Source: an uncultured Selenomonadales bacterium (lineage in GTDB: Bacteria; Bacillota; Negativicutes; Selenomonadales; Selenomonadaceae). Taken from it: a stretch of DNA of 64,000 nucleotides. The stretch lies in NCBI GenBank assembly GCA_900315155.1, contig OMYB01000001.1:124001-188000 (forward strand). The letters are read 5' to 3'. Below, piece after piece: positions 43,999 to 53,230 of the stretch (position 1 is its first letter; each line of letters opens with the position of its first letter). The position numbers were made by a program, and so were the translations under genes. Under the pieces are notes generated by a model. That model did not search any database. It saw only the letters and a program-made list of their open reading frames with translations, and was not told where the DNA came from.

Positions 43999-46389
43999 TT
44001 AAATAGAGGATATCTTGACATCCTTTAACTGTAAGGTCGTCGCACGGATCGACTGACGCAGGTTCGTCATATAATTCCGGAATTCCTGTGCATTTTCTTC
44101 CCGTGAGAAATAGATACGCAAATCCAGCTGGTTTCCTTCATAAACCCGGAACGTCGCATCGACAGCCCCGATATTCTGCGTTAGGACGCAGACACGGAAC
44201 CACGTATCCTTGCGAATCCTTCCCGGACGCTGCGGATCCGGTTTCTTTTCATCGTAGACATGCACAAACGCCGGATAACGGATCTGCGGCTGCCCCATAT
44301 AGAGAGGCATGATGAAATGCAGCGACCGCTGCCCCTGTACGGGATTCTGGGAAGGGTCTCCCGTCATCGACTGCGTCATGGTATTAACAAAAATCGACAA
44401 ATCGCGTGCCACGCGCTTTAGCCTGGAAGACGACATTCCTTTTGCGGCCGTCATATCCGCCAGCTGCATAAACGACCACAATCGCGGCAGTTCCGGCATA
44501 TCCTTCTGAACTGCAGCCTGCTGGACCGCAGCCGGCACGTTGTGCTGAACGACGCGCAGCAGCTGCTGAAGGGCCCGCGCTTCCTTCTCCGGCATGACGG
44601 AATGGCTGCTATTGGCAAAGTCATTCAGCAGTGCCGTGTCCTTAGGGGAAAGCTCCATATGGTCAAGAAGCATACGGGCAAGCCCACGCAGGGTATCCAT
44701 CGTTTCCGGCGTGTTCTCGATAGGCTGGTTCACGAGCTGCTCCCTGGCCTGCTGCATAGCCACCCGAAGGGATTCCTGTCCATTCAGTGCCTGTGGATTG
44801 GCCGGTTGAGCACGCATCGGAACAAACTGGCCTTCCCCATTGATGAACCCCCTTGCCACAAAAGGCTGTTCCTGCCCATACTCCGGATTCTGGACAAAAC
44901 CATTCGAGGCAGGCTGCCCTTGGCTATTCGGCATATTCTGCGTCCCCTGAGGAACAGCATTCCCCTCTGCCATGGGAGCACCAGGCTGCATGGCACTGCC
45001 TTGCTGGGCATTAGCCTGCGGGGCATTTCCTTGCTGGGCATTTCCTTGCTGGGCATTTCCTTGCAGTGCTACCTGCGTATTCGCGGGATTCGTACCAGCC
45101 TGCGGCGCAGCATTCGCCGCTGCCTGCGGGGTAGTGCCATTCTGCGGCGCATTGTTCGCCATTGCCTGCTGGGTGCTGCCACCCTGCGGCGTGTTATTCG
45201 CAACTGCCTGTTGGTTACTGCCAGTCTGCGGCGCATGATTCGCCGCTGCCTGCTGGTTCGCAACGGACTGCTGCCCATTTCCAGCCTGCGCGTTATTGGC
45301 AGCAGTCTGCCCCAGAGCCCCTGCCTGTGGCTGTCCCTGTCCCGCAGCCTGATTATTTCCCGCGGCATTCTGCCCTGGAAGTGCCTGCTGGCCTGTTGGA
45401 GCGTTCTGTCCCGAAACTGCCTGCTGACCGGCAGGAGCACTCTGTCTCTGGGTTGCCTGCTGCTCCGCAGGAGCACTCTGTCCTGGGGCTGCCTGCTGGC
45501 CCGTGGGAGCGTTCTGTCCCGGGACTGCCTGCTGGCCCGTGGGAGCGTTCTGTCCCGGGACTGCCTGCTGACCCGCCGGAGTATTCTGTCCTGGAACTGT
45601 CTGCTGGCCCGTAGGAATATTCTGCCCCGGGGCTGCCTGCTGGCCCACAGGAGCGTTCTGTCCCGGGGCTGCCTGCTGACCCGCAGGCGTATTCTGCCCT
45701 GGCATGGCTTGCTGACCAGCAGCCTGTTGTCCGGCCGATGCCTTGCTATTCTGCGGCATGAACGCCTGCACCAGCTGACGAAGCATCTGGAGTGCCGATA
45801 TATCCTTTCCTACCGTCTGTGTATATGGCTGCTGCAAAGCCTGAAAAAGCTGCTGCATCTTGGTAGGCAGGCTCTCCATTGGCTGATCATCGAGCAGAGC
45901 AAACGAAGCCTTATTGAGAAGGACCGGTTCTGTGCCATCCCCTTCCATCTCAAGAAGGACCTTGAAATTTTTCAGCAAGGCCTGCATCGTATCGCTGGCT
46001 TCGGCATCTCCTCCTTTTGCGAGGACGGAGCCGAGCTGGCTGAGCATGCGTGCGAACGTACGCAGCTGATCCGTAGAAAATCGCTGGCTTTCGAGTGTAC
46101 TGCCTAAGCTTTGCCCGAGTGTCTCCTCCAAGGAAAAAGACTGCCGGATAATCGTGTCGATGACTTTCCGCATATCCTCAGGGAGCTTTTCGACGGCTTC
46201 ATCCTCACTGCCCTGAATGGAAGAAAGTACACCCGCCATATCCTGGATTGCCGTACGCAAAGATACCTTTGTCTCAGGAGCAAAGCCGGAAGAAACGCCG
46301 CCAGACCGCTGGACAGAACTGCTCCCCTCGGTTTTCTGCGCTGGGCCCGCAGGACGGATAACGCCGACATTACTGGTCTCAATAGGCAT
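43999..46389 (-). CDS. large repeat-bearing protein, YlqG/FliK-like (flagellar-locus associated)
   Basis: The product is 796 residues in three parts. Residues 1-225 are a helical N-terminal domain. Residues about 225-490 are low-complexity Gln/Ala/Pro/Gly: ten 12-residue repeats of the type GQQAxPGQNAPT, then four 14-residue units of the type NQQAxANNxPQxGS, then short GNAQQ units. Residues about 540-796 are a folded C-terminal domain with MPLYMGQPQIRYPAFVHVY and VCVLTQNIGAVDATFRVY, similar in position and look to the C-terminal domain of FliK-type hook-length proteins and B. subtilis YlqG. Its place between flhX-like and rnhB matches ylqG. Function is inferred from context. Confidence 0.8.
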   Translation of the reverse strand: MPIETSNVGVIRPAGPAQKTEGSSSVQRSGGVSSGFAPETKVSLRTAIQDMAGVLSSIQGSEDEAVEKLPEDMRKVIDTIIRQSFSLEETLGQSLGSTLESQRFSTDQLRTFARMLSQLGSVLAKGGDAEASDTMQALLKNFKVLLEMEGDGTEPVLLNKASFALLDDQPMESLPTKMQQLFQALQQPYTQTVGKDISALQMLRQLVQAFMPQNSKASAGQQAAGQQAMPGQNTPAGQQAAPGQNAPVGQQAAPGQNIPTGQQTVPGQNTPAGQQAVPGQNAPTGQQAVPGQNAPTGQQAAPGQSAPAEQQATQRQSAPAGQQAVSGQNAPTGQQALPGQNAAGNNQAAGQGQPQAGALGQTAANNAQAGNGQQSVANQQAAANHAPQTGSNQQAVANNTPQGGSTQQAMANNAPQNGTTPQAAANAAPQAGTNPANTQVALQGNAQQGNAQQGNAPQANAQQGSAMQPGAPMAEGNAVPQGTQNMPNSQGQPASNGFVQNPEYGQEQPFVARGFINGEGQFVPMRAQPANPQALNGQESLRVAMQQAREQLVNQPIENTPETMDTLRGLARMLLDHMELSPKDTALLNDFANSSHSVMPEKEARALQQLLRVVQHNVPAAVQQAAVQKDMPELPRLWSFMQLADMTAAKGMSSSRLKRVARDLSIFVNTMTQSMTGDPSQNPVQGQRSLHFIMPLYMGQPQIRYPAFVHVYDEKKPDPQRPGRIRKDTWFRVCVLTQNIGAVDATFRVYEGNQLDLRIYFSREENAQEFRNYMTNLRQSIRATTLQLKDVKISSI
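45358..45717 (-). repeat. 36-bp coding minisatellite, ten units
   Basis: Ten in-frame 36-base units encode the 12-residue repeat GQQAxPGQNxPx. Some adjacent units are nearly identical at DNA level (for example around 45480-45560), while the units near 45440-45480 are more diverged (EQQATQRQSAPA). Such tandem copies are prone to slippage and length change. Confidence 0.85.
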
Positions 46390-46460
46390 CAGGATTCACT
46401 TCCTCTTTCCGCGAAGTCATCTTTTAGGGATAACTATTCCTATTCCTTTTAGAATTCTCC

Positions 46461-47243
46461 CTAACCCTGCAGAAATCCTGCCTGCTCGGCAATACTTTTC
46501 ACGGGTTCAAAAGAAAGTCGGTGAATCGGGCATGGCCCGTATTTGCGCAATGCCTCGATGTGCTCTGCCGTCCCATAACCCTTGTGATGTGCAAAGCCAT
46601 ACTGCGGATAAATTTCATCGTACTGCTCCATGAGACGGTCTCGCGTAACCTTTGCCAGAATGGAAGCAGCGGCGATCGAAGCCGATTTAGCGTCGCCCTT
46701 GATGATGGACTCCGACGGCATCGGGAGGTTTTCGAGACGGACCGCATCGATGAGGACTTTCTGCGGCTGCTTTTCCAGGCCAAAAATCGCATTGTACATC
46801 CCGTTCATCGTAGCCTGATAGATATTCACGCGGTCAATCGTCTGCGCATCGATCAGCGAAATCGACGTCGCGAGCGCCTTCTCCTGAATCTCATCGAACA
46901 GCTCCTCGCGCACTTTCGGGGATAACTTCTTCGAATCATTGATGTGTGGCAGGAAAAGCCCCCGCGGCAAAATGACGGCCGCCACGGAGACCGGCCCGGC
47001 GAGAGGGCCGCGTCCCGCCTCATCGACACCTGCGACGAGCTCGTACCCGGCAGCCGCCGCTTCATTTTCGAACGCATACAGGCGGGCTACGCGTTCGCGT
47101 TCTTTCTGCTCCCGCTCATAACGGCGCACGATCTGCTGCGCCGCCTTTCTCGTATCCTGACGGCATGCCTCCAGGAGCTCAGGCGAGGGGTTTTCGCGTA
47201 CCATCTCCTGGAGCTGCTGGATCGTATAGTCCGAACTGTTCAC
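46461..47243 (-). CDS. rnhB: ribonuclease HII
   Basis: The product is 260 residues. An N-terminal helical extension typical of Firmicute RNase HII (YTIQQLQEMV) precedes the catalytic core, with the D-E pair in VAGVDEAGRGPLAGPV, then NDSKKLSPKVREELFDEI and SIIKGDAKSASIAAASILAKVTRD. It cleaves the RNA strand of hybrids and removes misincorporated ribonucleotides. Its start overlaps the ylqF stop by four bases. Confidence 0.96.
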   Translation of the reverse strand: MNSSDYTIQQLQEMVRENPSPELLEACRQDTRKAAQQIVRRYEREQKERERVARLYAFENEAAAAGYELVAGVDEAGRGPLAGPVSVAAVILPRGLFLPHINDSKKLSPKVREELFDEIQEKALATSISLIDAQTIDRVNIYQATMNGMYNAIFGLEKQPQKVLIDAVRLENLPMPSESIIKGDAKSASIAAASILAKVTRDRLMEQYDEIYPQYGFAHHKGYGTAEHIEALRKYGPCPIHRLSFEPVKSIAEQAGFLQG

Positions 47244-48130
47244 TCTGCGCCCTCCTCCGGTACTTCATCGAGCGTAACCGTGCCCAGCTTGCCCGCGCGG
47301 AACTCCGTCATGACGATGCGCTGAGCCTTATCGAGATCCACAACGCCGCCCTTCACCAAACAGCCGCGCTTGCGCCCGATGGCCTCGAGCAGTTCGAGCC
47401 CCGCCTTCGGCAGCTCCCCTTTCAGCTTAAAGCGCTCGATGAGACGCTCCGGGTAATCGCGGCGCAGGATCTCGAGGAGCAGTGCCGTGACCTGCTCCAG
47501 GTCATAGATATCATCGTTGATAGCCCCCGTGAAGGCCAGTTTCAGTCCCACAGACGGGTCCTCGAATTTCGGCCACAGGATGCCCGGCGTATCGAGCAGA
47601 TCGAGCCCTTTGGCAATCTTGATCCACTGCTTCGCGCGCGTCACGCCCGGTTTATCCGCCGTCTTTGTGATCGCCGCGCCTGCCAGCCGGTTGATGAGCG
47701 ATGACTTGCCGACATTCGGGATGCCCAGAATCATGCACCGCGCCGAGCGGGCCTTGCCGCCCGCCTTGACAAATTTCTCCGTCTTCGGACGGGCTAGCTC
47801 CTCGGCCAGCTGCACAAGCCGTTTCACGCCGCGTCCCTTTGTCGCATCGACAGCCACCGCAGGCACCCCATGCGCGCTGAAATACGCCACCCAGGCCTTC
47901 GTTTTCGCCGGATCTGCCAGATCCGCCTTATTCAAAGCCACCACGCGCGGTTTGTCCTGGATAATCTCCGCCAGCATCGGATTGGCACTGCTGAGCGGAA
48001 TCCGCGCGTCGAGCAGTTCGATCACCACATCCACAAGCTTCAGATTCTCCTCAATAATCCGCTGAGCCTTTTTCATGTGGCCCGGAAACCACTGAATTCC
48101 GGGTACGTCCGTTTTTCTCTCTGTATCCAT
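47240..48130 (-). CDS. ylqF: ribosome biogenesis GTPase YlqF (RbgA)
   Basis: The product is 296 residues with circularly permuted GTPase motifs: G4 ALNKADLADP first, then G1 GIPNVGKSSLINRL and G3 DTPGILWP. The N-terminal IQWFPGHMKKAQRII is diagnostic of YlqF. It acts late in 50S subunit assembly. First of the ylqF-rnhB pair. Confidence 0.95.
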   Translation of the reverse strand: MDTERKTDVPGIQWFPGHMKKAQRIIEENLKLVDVVIELLDARIPLSSANPMLAEIIQDKPRVVALNKADLADPAKTKAWVAYFSAHGVPAVAVDATKGRGVKRLVQLAEELARPKTEKFVKAGGKARSARCMILGIPNVGKSSLINRLAGAAITKTADKPGVTRAKQWIKIAKGLDLLDTPGILWPKFEDPSVGLKLAFTGAINDDIYDLEQVTALLLEILRRDYPERLIERFKLKGELPKAGLELLEAIGRKRGCLVKGGVVDLDKAQRIVMTEFRAGKLGTVTLDEVPEEGAE

Positions 48131-48310
48131 TCTGATTGGTATCCCCTCTGTTCCTTGATTGTCATGTAAACCAGTATTATTATATCACCAACATGGATAC
48201 TTTATCCATCTTTTTGGCATCTGCACCTTCGCTATACCACCTTGCCAGGCAGTCAAAATGCGAATAAAATGGAACCCGAAGATAATCCGCATGCAAAGGA
48301 GCGCACCGCT

Positions 48311-49234
48311 ATGGCAAAATCCTATCCTGAAACGACAAACCCGAATGCTGCGCAGGCGTTTCCCTATCTCGTACGTGAGGTGCGGTCCGGCCGCAGTACG
48401 ACGTTCGATCCCGGGTTCCACGTCATGCATTGGCACTCCGACGTGCAATTTCTTTACGCAGCGGATGGCACGGTCGATGTTCAGACGCTGCACGCGACAT
48501 ACACCGTGCATCCGGGCGAAGGACTGTTTCTGAGCCGTGATGTCGTGCACTGCATCCGGGCCGCACAGACGGCGCATTATTACAATTTCATCTATCCTGC
48601 CGATCAGCTGCATTTCGCCCCCGGCAGCCCGGCCAATGACGACCTCGCGCCCATCCTCGACGGCACATCTTTACCGGTCTGCCCTTTGACGATGGAAACG
48701 GATTGGGGGCGCCGTGCCCTCGCGCAGCTGCAGGAGCTCGCCGCATTCACCGAGGAGCAGCCGGACGCCTACGCCGCGAATATCCTCGTGCGACTGCTCG
48801 ATCTCGTGCTGCTGCTGCGCCTGCACGCATCGCTCGTACAGGCAGCGCGGACGGACGACGCGAACACGGCACGCACGAAAGCCGTGCTGCAATACATCGC
48901 GCTGCACTACGCCGACGACATCACGCTTGCCGACCTCGCCGCAAGTGCACAATGCAGCAAATCCGCCTGCCTGCGCGCATTCCGCACGTGCATGGCGACG
49001 ACGCCATACCAGTATCTCATCGATTATCGCCTCGAGCAGGCCGCATTGCTCCTGCGCCAGACCCAGGACCCTGTCGCCAGCATAGCCGAAACCGTCGGCT
49101 TTCATCATCTCAGCCTGTTCGGCAAATCGTTCCAAAAAAAAATGGGCGCTACGCCAAAAGCGTACCGCACCACAAAGCAGCAAATAGAATCTCAAGGCGC
49201 CGTGCTGTGTTTCGGCACAAAGAAATCGTCCTGA
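48311..49234 (+). CDS. AraC family transcriptional regulator with cupin sensor
   Basis: The product is 307 residues. An N-terminal cupin (MHWHSDVQFLYAADGTVDV, then HPGEGLFLSRDVVH) is followed by two HTH motifs in the C-terminal 100 residues: ITLADLAASAQCSKSACLRAF and ASIAETVGFHHLSLFGKSFQKKMGATPKAYR. The ATG at 48311 lies after AAAGGAG. It probably senses a small ligand and may control the divergent or adjacent ogt/MFS genes (inference). Its 3' end overlaps ogt by 43 bases in convergent orientation. Confidence 0.9.
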   Translation: MAKSYPETTNPNAAQAFPYLVREVRSGRSTTFDPGFHVMHWHSDVQFLYAADGTVDVQTLHATYTVHPGEGLFLSRDVVHCIRAAQTAHYYNFIYPADQLHFAPGSPANDDLAPILDGTSLPVCPLTMETDWGRRALAQLQELAAFTEEQPDAYAANILVRLLDLVLLLRLHASLVQAARTDDANTARTKAVLQYIALHYADDITLADLAASAQCSKSACLRAFRTCMATTPYQYLIDYRLEQAALLLRQTQDPVASIAETVGFHHLSLFGKSFQKKMGATPKAYRTTKQQIESQGAVLCFGTKKSS

Positions 49235-49725
49235 TATCCGCCTTCGAGCTTCAGTAAATACGTCTTCTTTTCGATGCCACCGGCGTAGCCTGTGAGGCTG
49301 CCGTTCTTACCGACGACGCGGTGGCACGGGATGATGACGGAGATCTCATTATGACCGACCGCACCGCCGATGGCCTGCGCCGACATGCGTGCGAGACCTC
49401 GCTGCCGAGCCAACTGCCGGGCAATCTCCCCATACGTCGTTGTCCTGCCGTAAGGGATGGAAAGCAAAATATTCCAGACGTCTTTCTGAAACGACGTGCC
49501 GAGCATGTGAAGGGGCGGCAGAAAATCCGGCTTCTTCCCCGAAAAATACACATCCAGCCAGCGTCTTGCTTCCGTGATAGCAGGCGTTTCTTTCTCCTCA
49601 TGCTCCGGCGCAAGGTTGAGCGCATAGTACTTTTCCTGGTCAAACCACAGGCCCGTCAGGCCTTCATCGTCGGCCGCGAGCAAAATTTCGCCGAGCGGTG
49701 ACTGGTACGTATTCGTATATTGCAT
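49192..49725 (-). CDS. ogt: methylated-DNA-protein-cysteine methyltransferase
   Basis: The product is 177 residues. The acceptor cysteine lies in VIIPCHRVVGKNGSLTGYAGG, preceded by TSFQKDVWNILLSIPYGRTTTYGEIA. It repairs O6-alkylguanine by suicidal transfer. The tail after YLLKLEGG runs about 12 residues (YQDDFFVPKHSTAP), overlapping the AraC gene end on the other strand. Confidence 0.95.
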   Translation of the reverse strand: MQYTNTYQSPLGEILLAADDEGLTGLWFDQEKYYALNLAPEHEEKETPAITEARRWLDVYFSGKKPDFLPPLHMLGTSFQKDVWNILLSIPYGRTTTYGEIARQLARQRGLARMSAQAIGGAVGHNEISVIIPCHRVVGKNGSLTGYAGGIEKKTYLLKLEGGYQDDFFVPKHSTAP

Positions 49726-49742
49726 GTTATCTACCTCCCCAT

Positions 49743-50939
49743 TTAGGATTCACAAGCATGAGCTGGTTTTGGCTGCTTCAGCGCATCCGGCGTACGGAGG
49801 GCGAACGAGCAGACAGCGCCGAGGATGGCGACGATCCATAGACACTGGAGCGCGGCATCGATGCCATACGTGTCGGCGGCGCGGCCGATGAGCGGCGTGA
49901 CGAGGCCGCCGAACGTCGTCGTAAGACCGAGCGTCACACCGGAGGCGAAACCGATATTTTTCGAAAGATACGTCTGCCCGAGCACGACGGCCGAGCTGTA
50001 CGGGGCAAACAACGAGAACGCGACGAGCGGCAGCAGGAGCAGCGCGAACGTGAGGCTGTCGCTGTTCACAAGCAGGAACATCGCGGGAATCATGACGAGG
50101 AACGAGACCCGCAGCACACGCACATAGCCGAGACGGTCGGCGAGGATGCCGCCGAAATACGTGATGACGGCGCCGAGCGCAAAGAGAATCGTGAGCGCGA
50201 GGCTGCCCGTCGCTGCCGTCGCCGACAGCACGCTGATGAGATAGAGCGGCAAAAACGCATTGCATCCATCGAAACCGATAGAGCGCGCGAAAATGAGGAT
50301 CGTGAGCTTACCAAACGAGCGCCAGTCATTTTTCGCCTCCGCACCCTGCCCCTCCGCTTTGGCCGCAGGCTGCTGTGCCGCCATATCGCGCAGGATACCC
50401 GGCATACGGTGGTGCAAAAGTACCGCAACGGCCGTGTTGAACACCGCATAAAACAGCAGCCCCTGGATCCCTGCGACGTACGCGCAGAAACCGGCAAACA
50501 AAGGGCCAACGGCAAAACCGGCGTTGCCACCAACGGAGAACGTGCCAAGCGCCTTGCCTTTGTGCGTACCCGCCAGGCCGTTCACCATGCGCGCCGCCTC
50601 GGGATGATAGATGGCCGAGCCGAGTCCGGAGAACATCGAGCAGCAGAACACCATCCAGTAGTCCGTGACAAAAGGCAGCACTGCAATGCATACGCCGCTG
50701 ATGACGGCGCCGAGCGGCGCGAACCATGGCCGCGATACGCGGTCGGAGTAATACCCGAACACGGGCTGCAAAATGGACGACAACAGGATGTTCGCAAAGA
50801 CAATGGTCCCCGCGTCCTGATAGCTCCAGCCGTACGTCGCGATAAAATACGGCAGCAGTGCCGGGATGGCACCCTGCGCCCAATCGATGGAAAAATGGCC
50901 GACGGTGAAAAGATAAATGCGCGGATCGAATCGCTGCAT
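49743..50939 (-). CDS. MFS transporter, fosmidomycin-resistance (Fsr)-like
   Basis: The product is 398 residues with about 12 membrane helices. GHFSIDWAQGAIPALLPYF, YSDRVSRPWFAPLGAV and SGLGSAIYHPEAARMV are the landmarks of the Fsr-type subfamily. Drug or metabolite export is likely, substrate uncertain. The ATG at 50939 is preferred because AAGGAG lies about ten bases upstream; a GTG three codons earlier abuts that site. It is 17 bases upstream of ogt. Confidence 0.88.
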   Translation of the reverse strand: MQRFDPRIYLFTVGHFSIDWAQGAIPALLPYFIATYGWSYQDAGTIVFANILLSSILQPVFGYYSDRVSRPWFAPLGAVISGVCIAVLPFVTDYWMVFCCSMFSGLGSAIYHPEAARMVNGLAGTHKGKALGTFSVGGNAGFAVGPLFAGFCAYVAGIQGLLFYAVFNTAVAVLLHHRMPGILRDMAAQQPAAKAEGQGAEAKNDWRSFGKLTILIFARSIGFDGCNAFLPLYLISVLSATAATGSLALTILFALGAVITYFGGILADRLGYVRVLRVSFLVMIPAMFLLVNSDSLTFALLLLPLVAFSLFAPYSSAVVLGQTYLSKNIGFASGVTLGLTTTFGGLVTPLIGRAADTYGIDAALQCLWIVAILGAVCSFALRTPDALKQPKPAHACES

Positions 50940-51024
50940 ACTTGCCACACTCCTTTTGCTCTAATCATTTCTTTCGTTTTCTAGTATCATTATAGAGTAA
51001 AAATGCATAGCAAAAAAGTGAATA

Positions 51025-51066
51025 AAACGGCAGGTTTTGACAATATATCGCCAAAGCCTGCCGCTT
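51025..51066 (-). terminator. rho-independent terminator downstream of mscL/Nudix remnant
   Basis: On the minus strand, GCGGCAGG pairs with CCTGCCG across a roughly 22-base loop and is followed by TTTTATT. It lies just downstream of the 51089-51193 remnant. Confidence 0.7.
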
Positions 51067-51088
51067 TGTCATAAAAAACCACCAAGAA

Positions 51089-51193
51089 CTAAAACCCGTC
51101 GATATCATAGTCCTTCTTCACGCGGTACATCATGAGATATTTTCCGTCTTTCTCTATGTAGAAAAGCGTGATGAGATTACTTTTAACACTCAT
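51089..51193 (-). pseudogene. N-terminal remnant of a Nudix (MutT-like) hydrolase
   Basis: A 34-codon reading frame starts with an ATG overlapping the mscL stop (ATGA). It encodes SNLITLFYIEKDGKYLMMYRVKK followed by a stop. This matches the first beta strands of MutT-type 8-oxo-dGTP hydrolases (the T-L-x-YIE-x-x-GKYLM start); the Nudix box that should follow is absent. I read it as a 3'-deleted gene, although a tiny coupled peptide remains possible. Confidence 0.6.
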
Positions 51194-51627
51194 AATTTGC
51201 TCCCCAGATCAGACGTGCAATGCGGGCAGCGTGTGGCGTCCTCAGGGATTTCCGTCTTGCAATAAGGACACAGGCGTGCCGGTTTCGGCTCGGGCTTTGC
51301 CGGCATCAGGCGGTTGACCTGCCTGATCAGCATGAAAATGGCGAAGGAGACAATCAGAAAATCGATGACCGCGTTCAGGAACGAGCCATAGGCGATAACC
51401 GGCAGGCCGGCAGCACGTGCCTCGGCCAAAGTTGCCACGGGCGTGCTCGACAGGTTGAGGAACAGGTTGGAAAAGTCAATCCTGCCGATCAGCAGCCCGA
51501 GCGGTGGCATGAGTATGTCACTGACGAACGATGAGACAATCTTTCCGAACGCTGCGCCGATGATGATACCGATAGCCATATCCAGCACATTGCCGCGCAT
51601 AATGAACTTCTTGAATTCTTCAATCAT
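51190..51627 (-). CDS. mscL: large-conductance mechanosensitive channel with C-terminal zinc ribbon
   Basis: The product is 145 residues. The channel core is canonical: [27 protein letters not shown] (helix 1) and a second helix [16 protein letters not shown]. It opens under membrane tension to release osmolytes. The C-terminus carries an added zinc-ribbon-like knuckle pair ([18 protein letters not shown]) in place of the usual short helix end. The ATG at 51627 has GGGAGG upstream; the longer upstream reading is nitroreductase sequence out of frame. Confidence 0.92.
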   Translation of the reverse strand: MIEEFKKFIMRGNVLDMAIGIIIGAAFGKIVSSFVSDILMPPLGLLIGRIDFSNLFLNLSSTPVATLAEARAAGLPVIAYGSFLNAVIDFLIVSFAIFMLIRQVNRLMPAKPEPKPARLCPYCKTEIPEDATRCPHCTSDLGSKL

Positions 51628-51646
51628 GACATTTCCTCCCCTCTGT

Positions 51647-52228
51647 TTATTCATAGTACCGGATAACCTGGCTCTCCGAGCGTTTCGGCACGAAATAGTT
51701 GCGCGCCTCGTCCACATAATAATCGAGCGAGGCTCCGTCCTGCGGCGTGACCAGCGTGCTTGTGTGAGCGGGATAGCCCAAAGCCAGTACCAGACGGATA
51801 TCCCAGTCCTCCGGCAGCTGCAGCAGTTCCTTGACCTTGGGATGATTGACGCTCGCGAGGATGGCGCTGCCGACGCCCTGCTGCCAGGCCGTGATGGCCA
51901 TGGCGTCGGCGGCGATGCCCACATCGATGTCACTCAAAGGACCCGCGCCCTTTTCGCGCAGGATGACCACGAAGGCCACTGGCTGCTCGCCGGGCCGCGG
52001 CGTGCCGATCTCTGGTGGCAGAGCCGCCGCCCAGCGCAGCAACGGCTGCATCCCGGCCACCAACGCCTTTCGACTGACCACGGCATAGCGCAGCACGTTC
52101 CCGTTGCGCGCGCACGAACGCTCGCGGGCCACATTGACGAGCGTATGCAAAAGAGCCTGTGGAACCGGCTCCTGCTTAAACCGCCGATACGTACGGCACC
52201 CCGTGAACAATTCTGCCATTTCCTGCAT
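51647..52228 (-). CDS. nitroreductase family protein
   Basis: The product is 193 residues. FMN-binding features are the N-terminal [25 protein letters not shown], and [15 protein letters not shown] followed by LALGYPAH. A nitroreductase-fold oxidoreductase using FMN and NAD(P)H is implied; the natural substrate is unknown. The ATG at 52228 follows GAGGAGG. It lies 19 bases upstream of mscL on the same strand. Confidence 0.88.
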   Translation of the reverse strand: MQEMAELFTGCRTYRRFKQEPVPQALLHTLVNVARERSCARNGNVLRYAVVSRKALVAGMQPLLRWAAALPPEIGTPRPGEQPVAFVVILREKGAGPLSDIDVGIAADAMAITAWQQGVGSAILASVNHPKVKELLQLPEDWDIRLVLALGYPAHTSTLVTPQDGASLDYYVDEARNYFVPKRSESQVIRYYE

Positions 52229-52276
52229 AACTATTTCCTCCTCATCACAAGACACCTATGGGTGTAACCAGTTTCC

Positions 52277-53005
52277 TCACCTGCTCTGCCATATCTGCCC
52301 CGAACGCAGATCCATGCAGGATATACGGCCCTCAGACAGGAACGAGCCGGTATCCAGGAAGATGACCTCCGGCGTGACAATCGGCGTGCAGCGCCCAGGC
52401 TCCATCGCTGGCACCGGCGTATGCCCGACTACCACCGTAAGTTCTGTCCCGCCCGTCAGAGACTTAATGTACTTTATTTCGCTATGACTCATGTAGCGCT
52501 CCGCTAAATCGCGCCCCCAGACAAAGTCATTTGTGCTCTGCTCCTCCAGCGGCAAGTCGGGATCAATGCCTCCATGACAGAACAGGTAGTTGTGCCCGTC
52601 CAGCTGTGCCTGGTAATAAAGCGGCAGGCTGTGTACGAACTTCGCGTATTTTTCAAACTCCTCCACCGACCCGGAAATCTGCTGGAGGGTCACATGCCCG
52701 CCGTTCTGCATCCAAAGGGCAAGCTCGTCCACAAACTCACCCATCTGGCTGTAGGTATTGCAGAATTCGCCAAAGCCGTTCCAAAGCATAAGCTCATGGT
52801 TGCCCTGCAGCAGATGAATATTATCGCCTTTCGGCAGGCCCATGATATAGTCCAGCACATGCTTCGGCTCCGGGCCGCGGTCCACGTAATCACCGAGGAA
52901 CACGATTTCATCCTGCCCATAGTCCGGCTGAACCTGCGCCAATAGGCTCACCAGCTTATCCCATTCGCCATGAATATCGCCAAATACAAGAAACCTATCC
53001 GCCAT
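52277..53005 (-). CDS. metallophosphoesterase (PrpA/ApaH-like Ser/Thr phosphatase fold)
   Basis: The product is 242 residues. All metal motifs are visible: FGDIHGEWDKL, FLGDYVDRGPEP, LLQGNHELM, FCHGGID and VVGHTPV. Members dephosphorylate phosphoproteins or cleave diadenosine tetraphosphate; the exact substrate cannot be told. It appears to be a single gene or lead gene of the nitroreductase-mscL run. Confidence 0.9.
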   Translation of the reverse strand: MADRFLVFGDIHGEWDKLVSLLAQVQPDYGQDEIVFLGDYVDRGPEPKHVLDYIMGLPKGDNIHLLQGNHELMLWNGFGEFCNTYSQMGEFVDELALWMQNGGHVTLQQISGSVEEFEKYAKFVHSLPLYYQAQLDGHNYLFCHGGIDPDLPLEEQSTNDFVWGRDLAERYMSHSEIKYIKSLTGGTELTVVVGHTPVPAMEPGRCTPIVTPEVIFLDTGSFLSEGRISCMDLRSGQIWQSR

Positions 53006-53150
53006 ATTCCTGCACCACCTTTTCTGTTACTATTGCACATGTTCATCCAATATTATTTTCGCCGCGCTTACGTTTTATCCTGCCTCAATTTTTCGGATTG
53101 CGCGGCATCATAGTATCGCAGCCTATCCGTCAGGCTTTGTTAAAATATAT

Positions 53151-53179
53151 TTGACAAAATTGAATTTAGTATGTATAAT
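53151..53179 (+). promoter_or_regulatory. consensus sigma-70/A promoter of rubrerythrin
   Basis: A perfect TTGACA (53151-53156) and perfect TATAAT (53174-53179) have an optimal 17-base spacer, within an AT-rich island. It is the best promoter match seen in the window. Confidence 0.9.
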
Positions 53180-53230
53180 AATCCTATCGAAAGAAATCCA
53201 CACATACTGAATCAACAGGAGGGCATAGTT

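Noticed and set aside
45358-45717. Regular 36-base repeats as a CRISPR array
   Set aside because: Units are contiguous without spacers, stay in frame and encode a protein linker.
44542-46107. 521-codon Leu/Arg/Cys-rich frame antisense to the repeat protein
   Set aside because: Its repeats are only the reverse reading of the Gln/Ala/Pro repeats.
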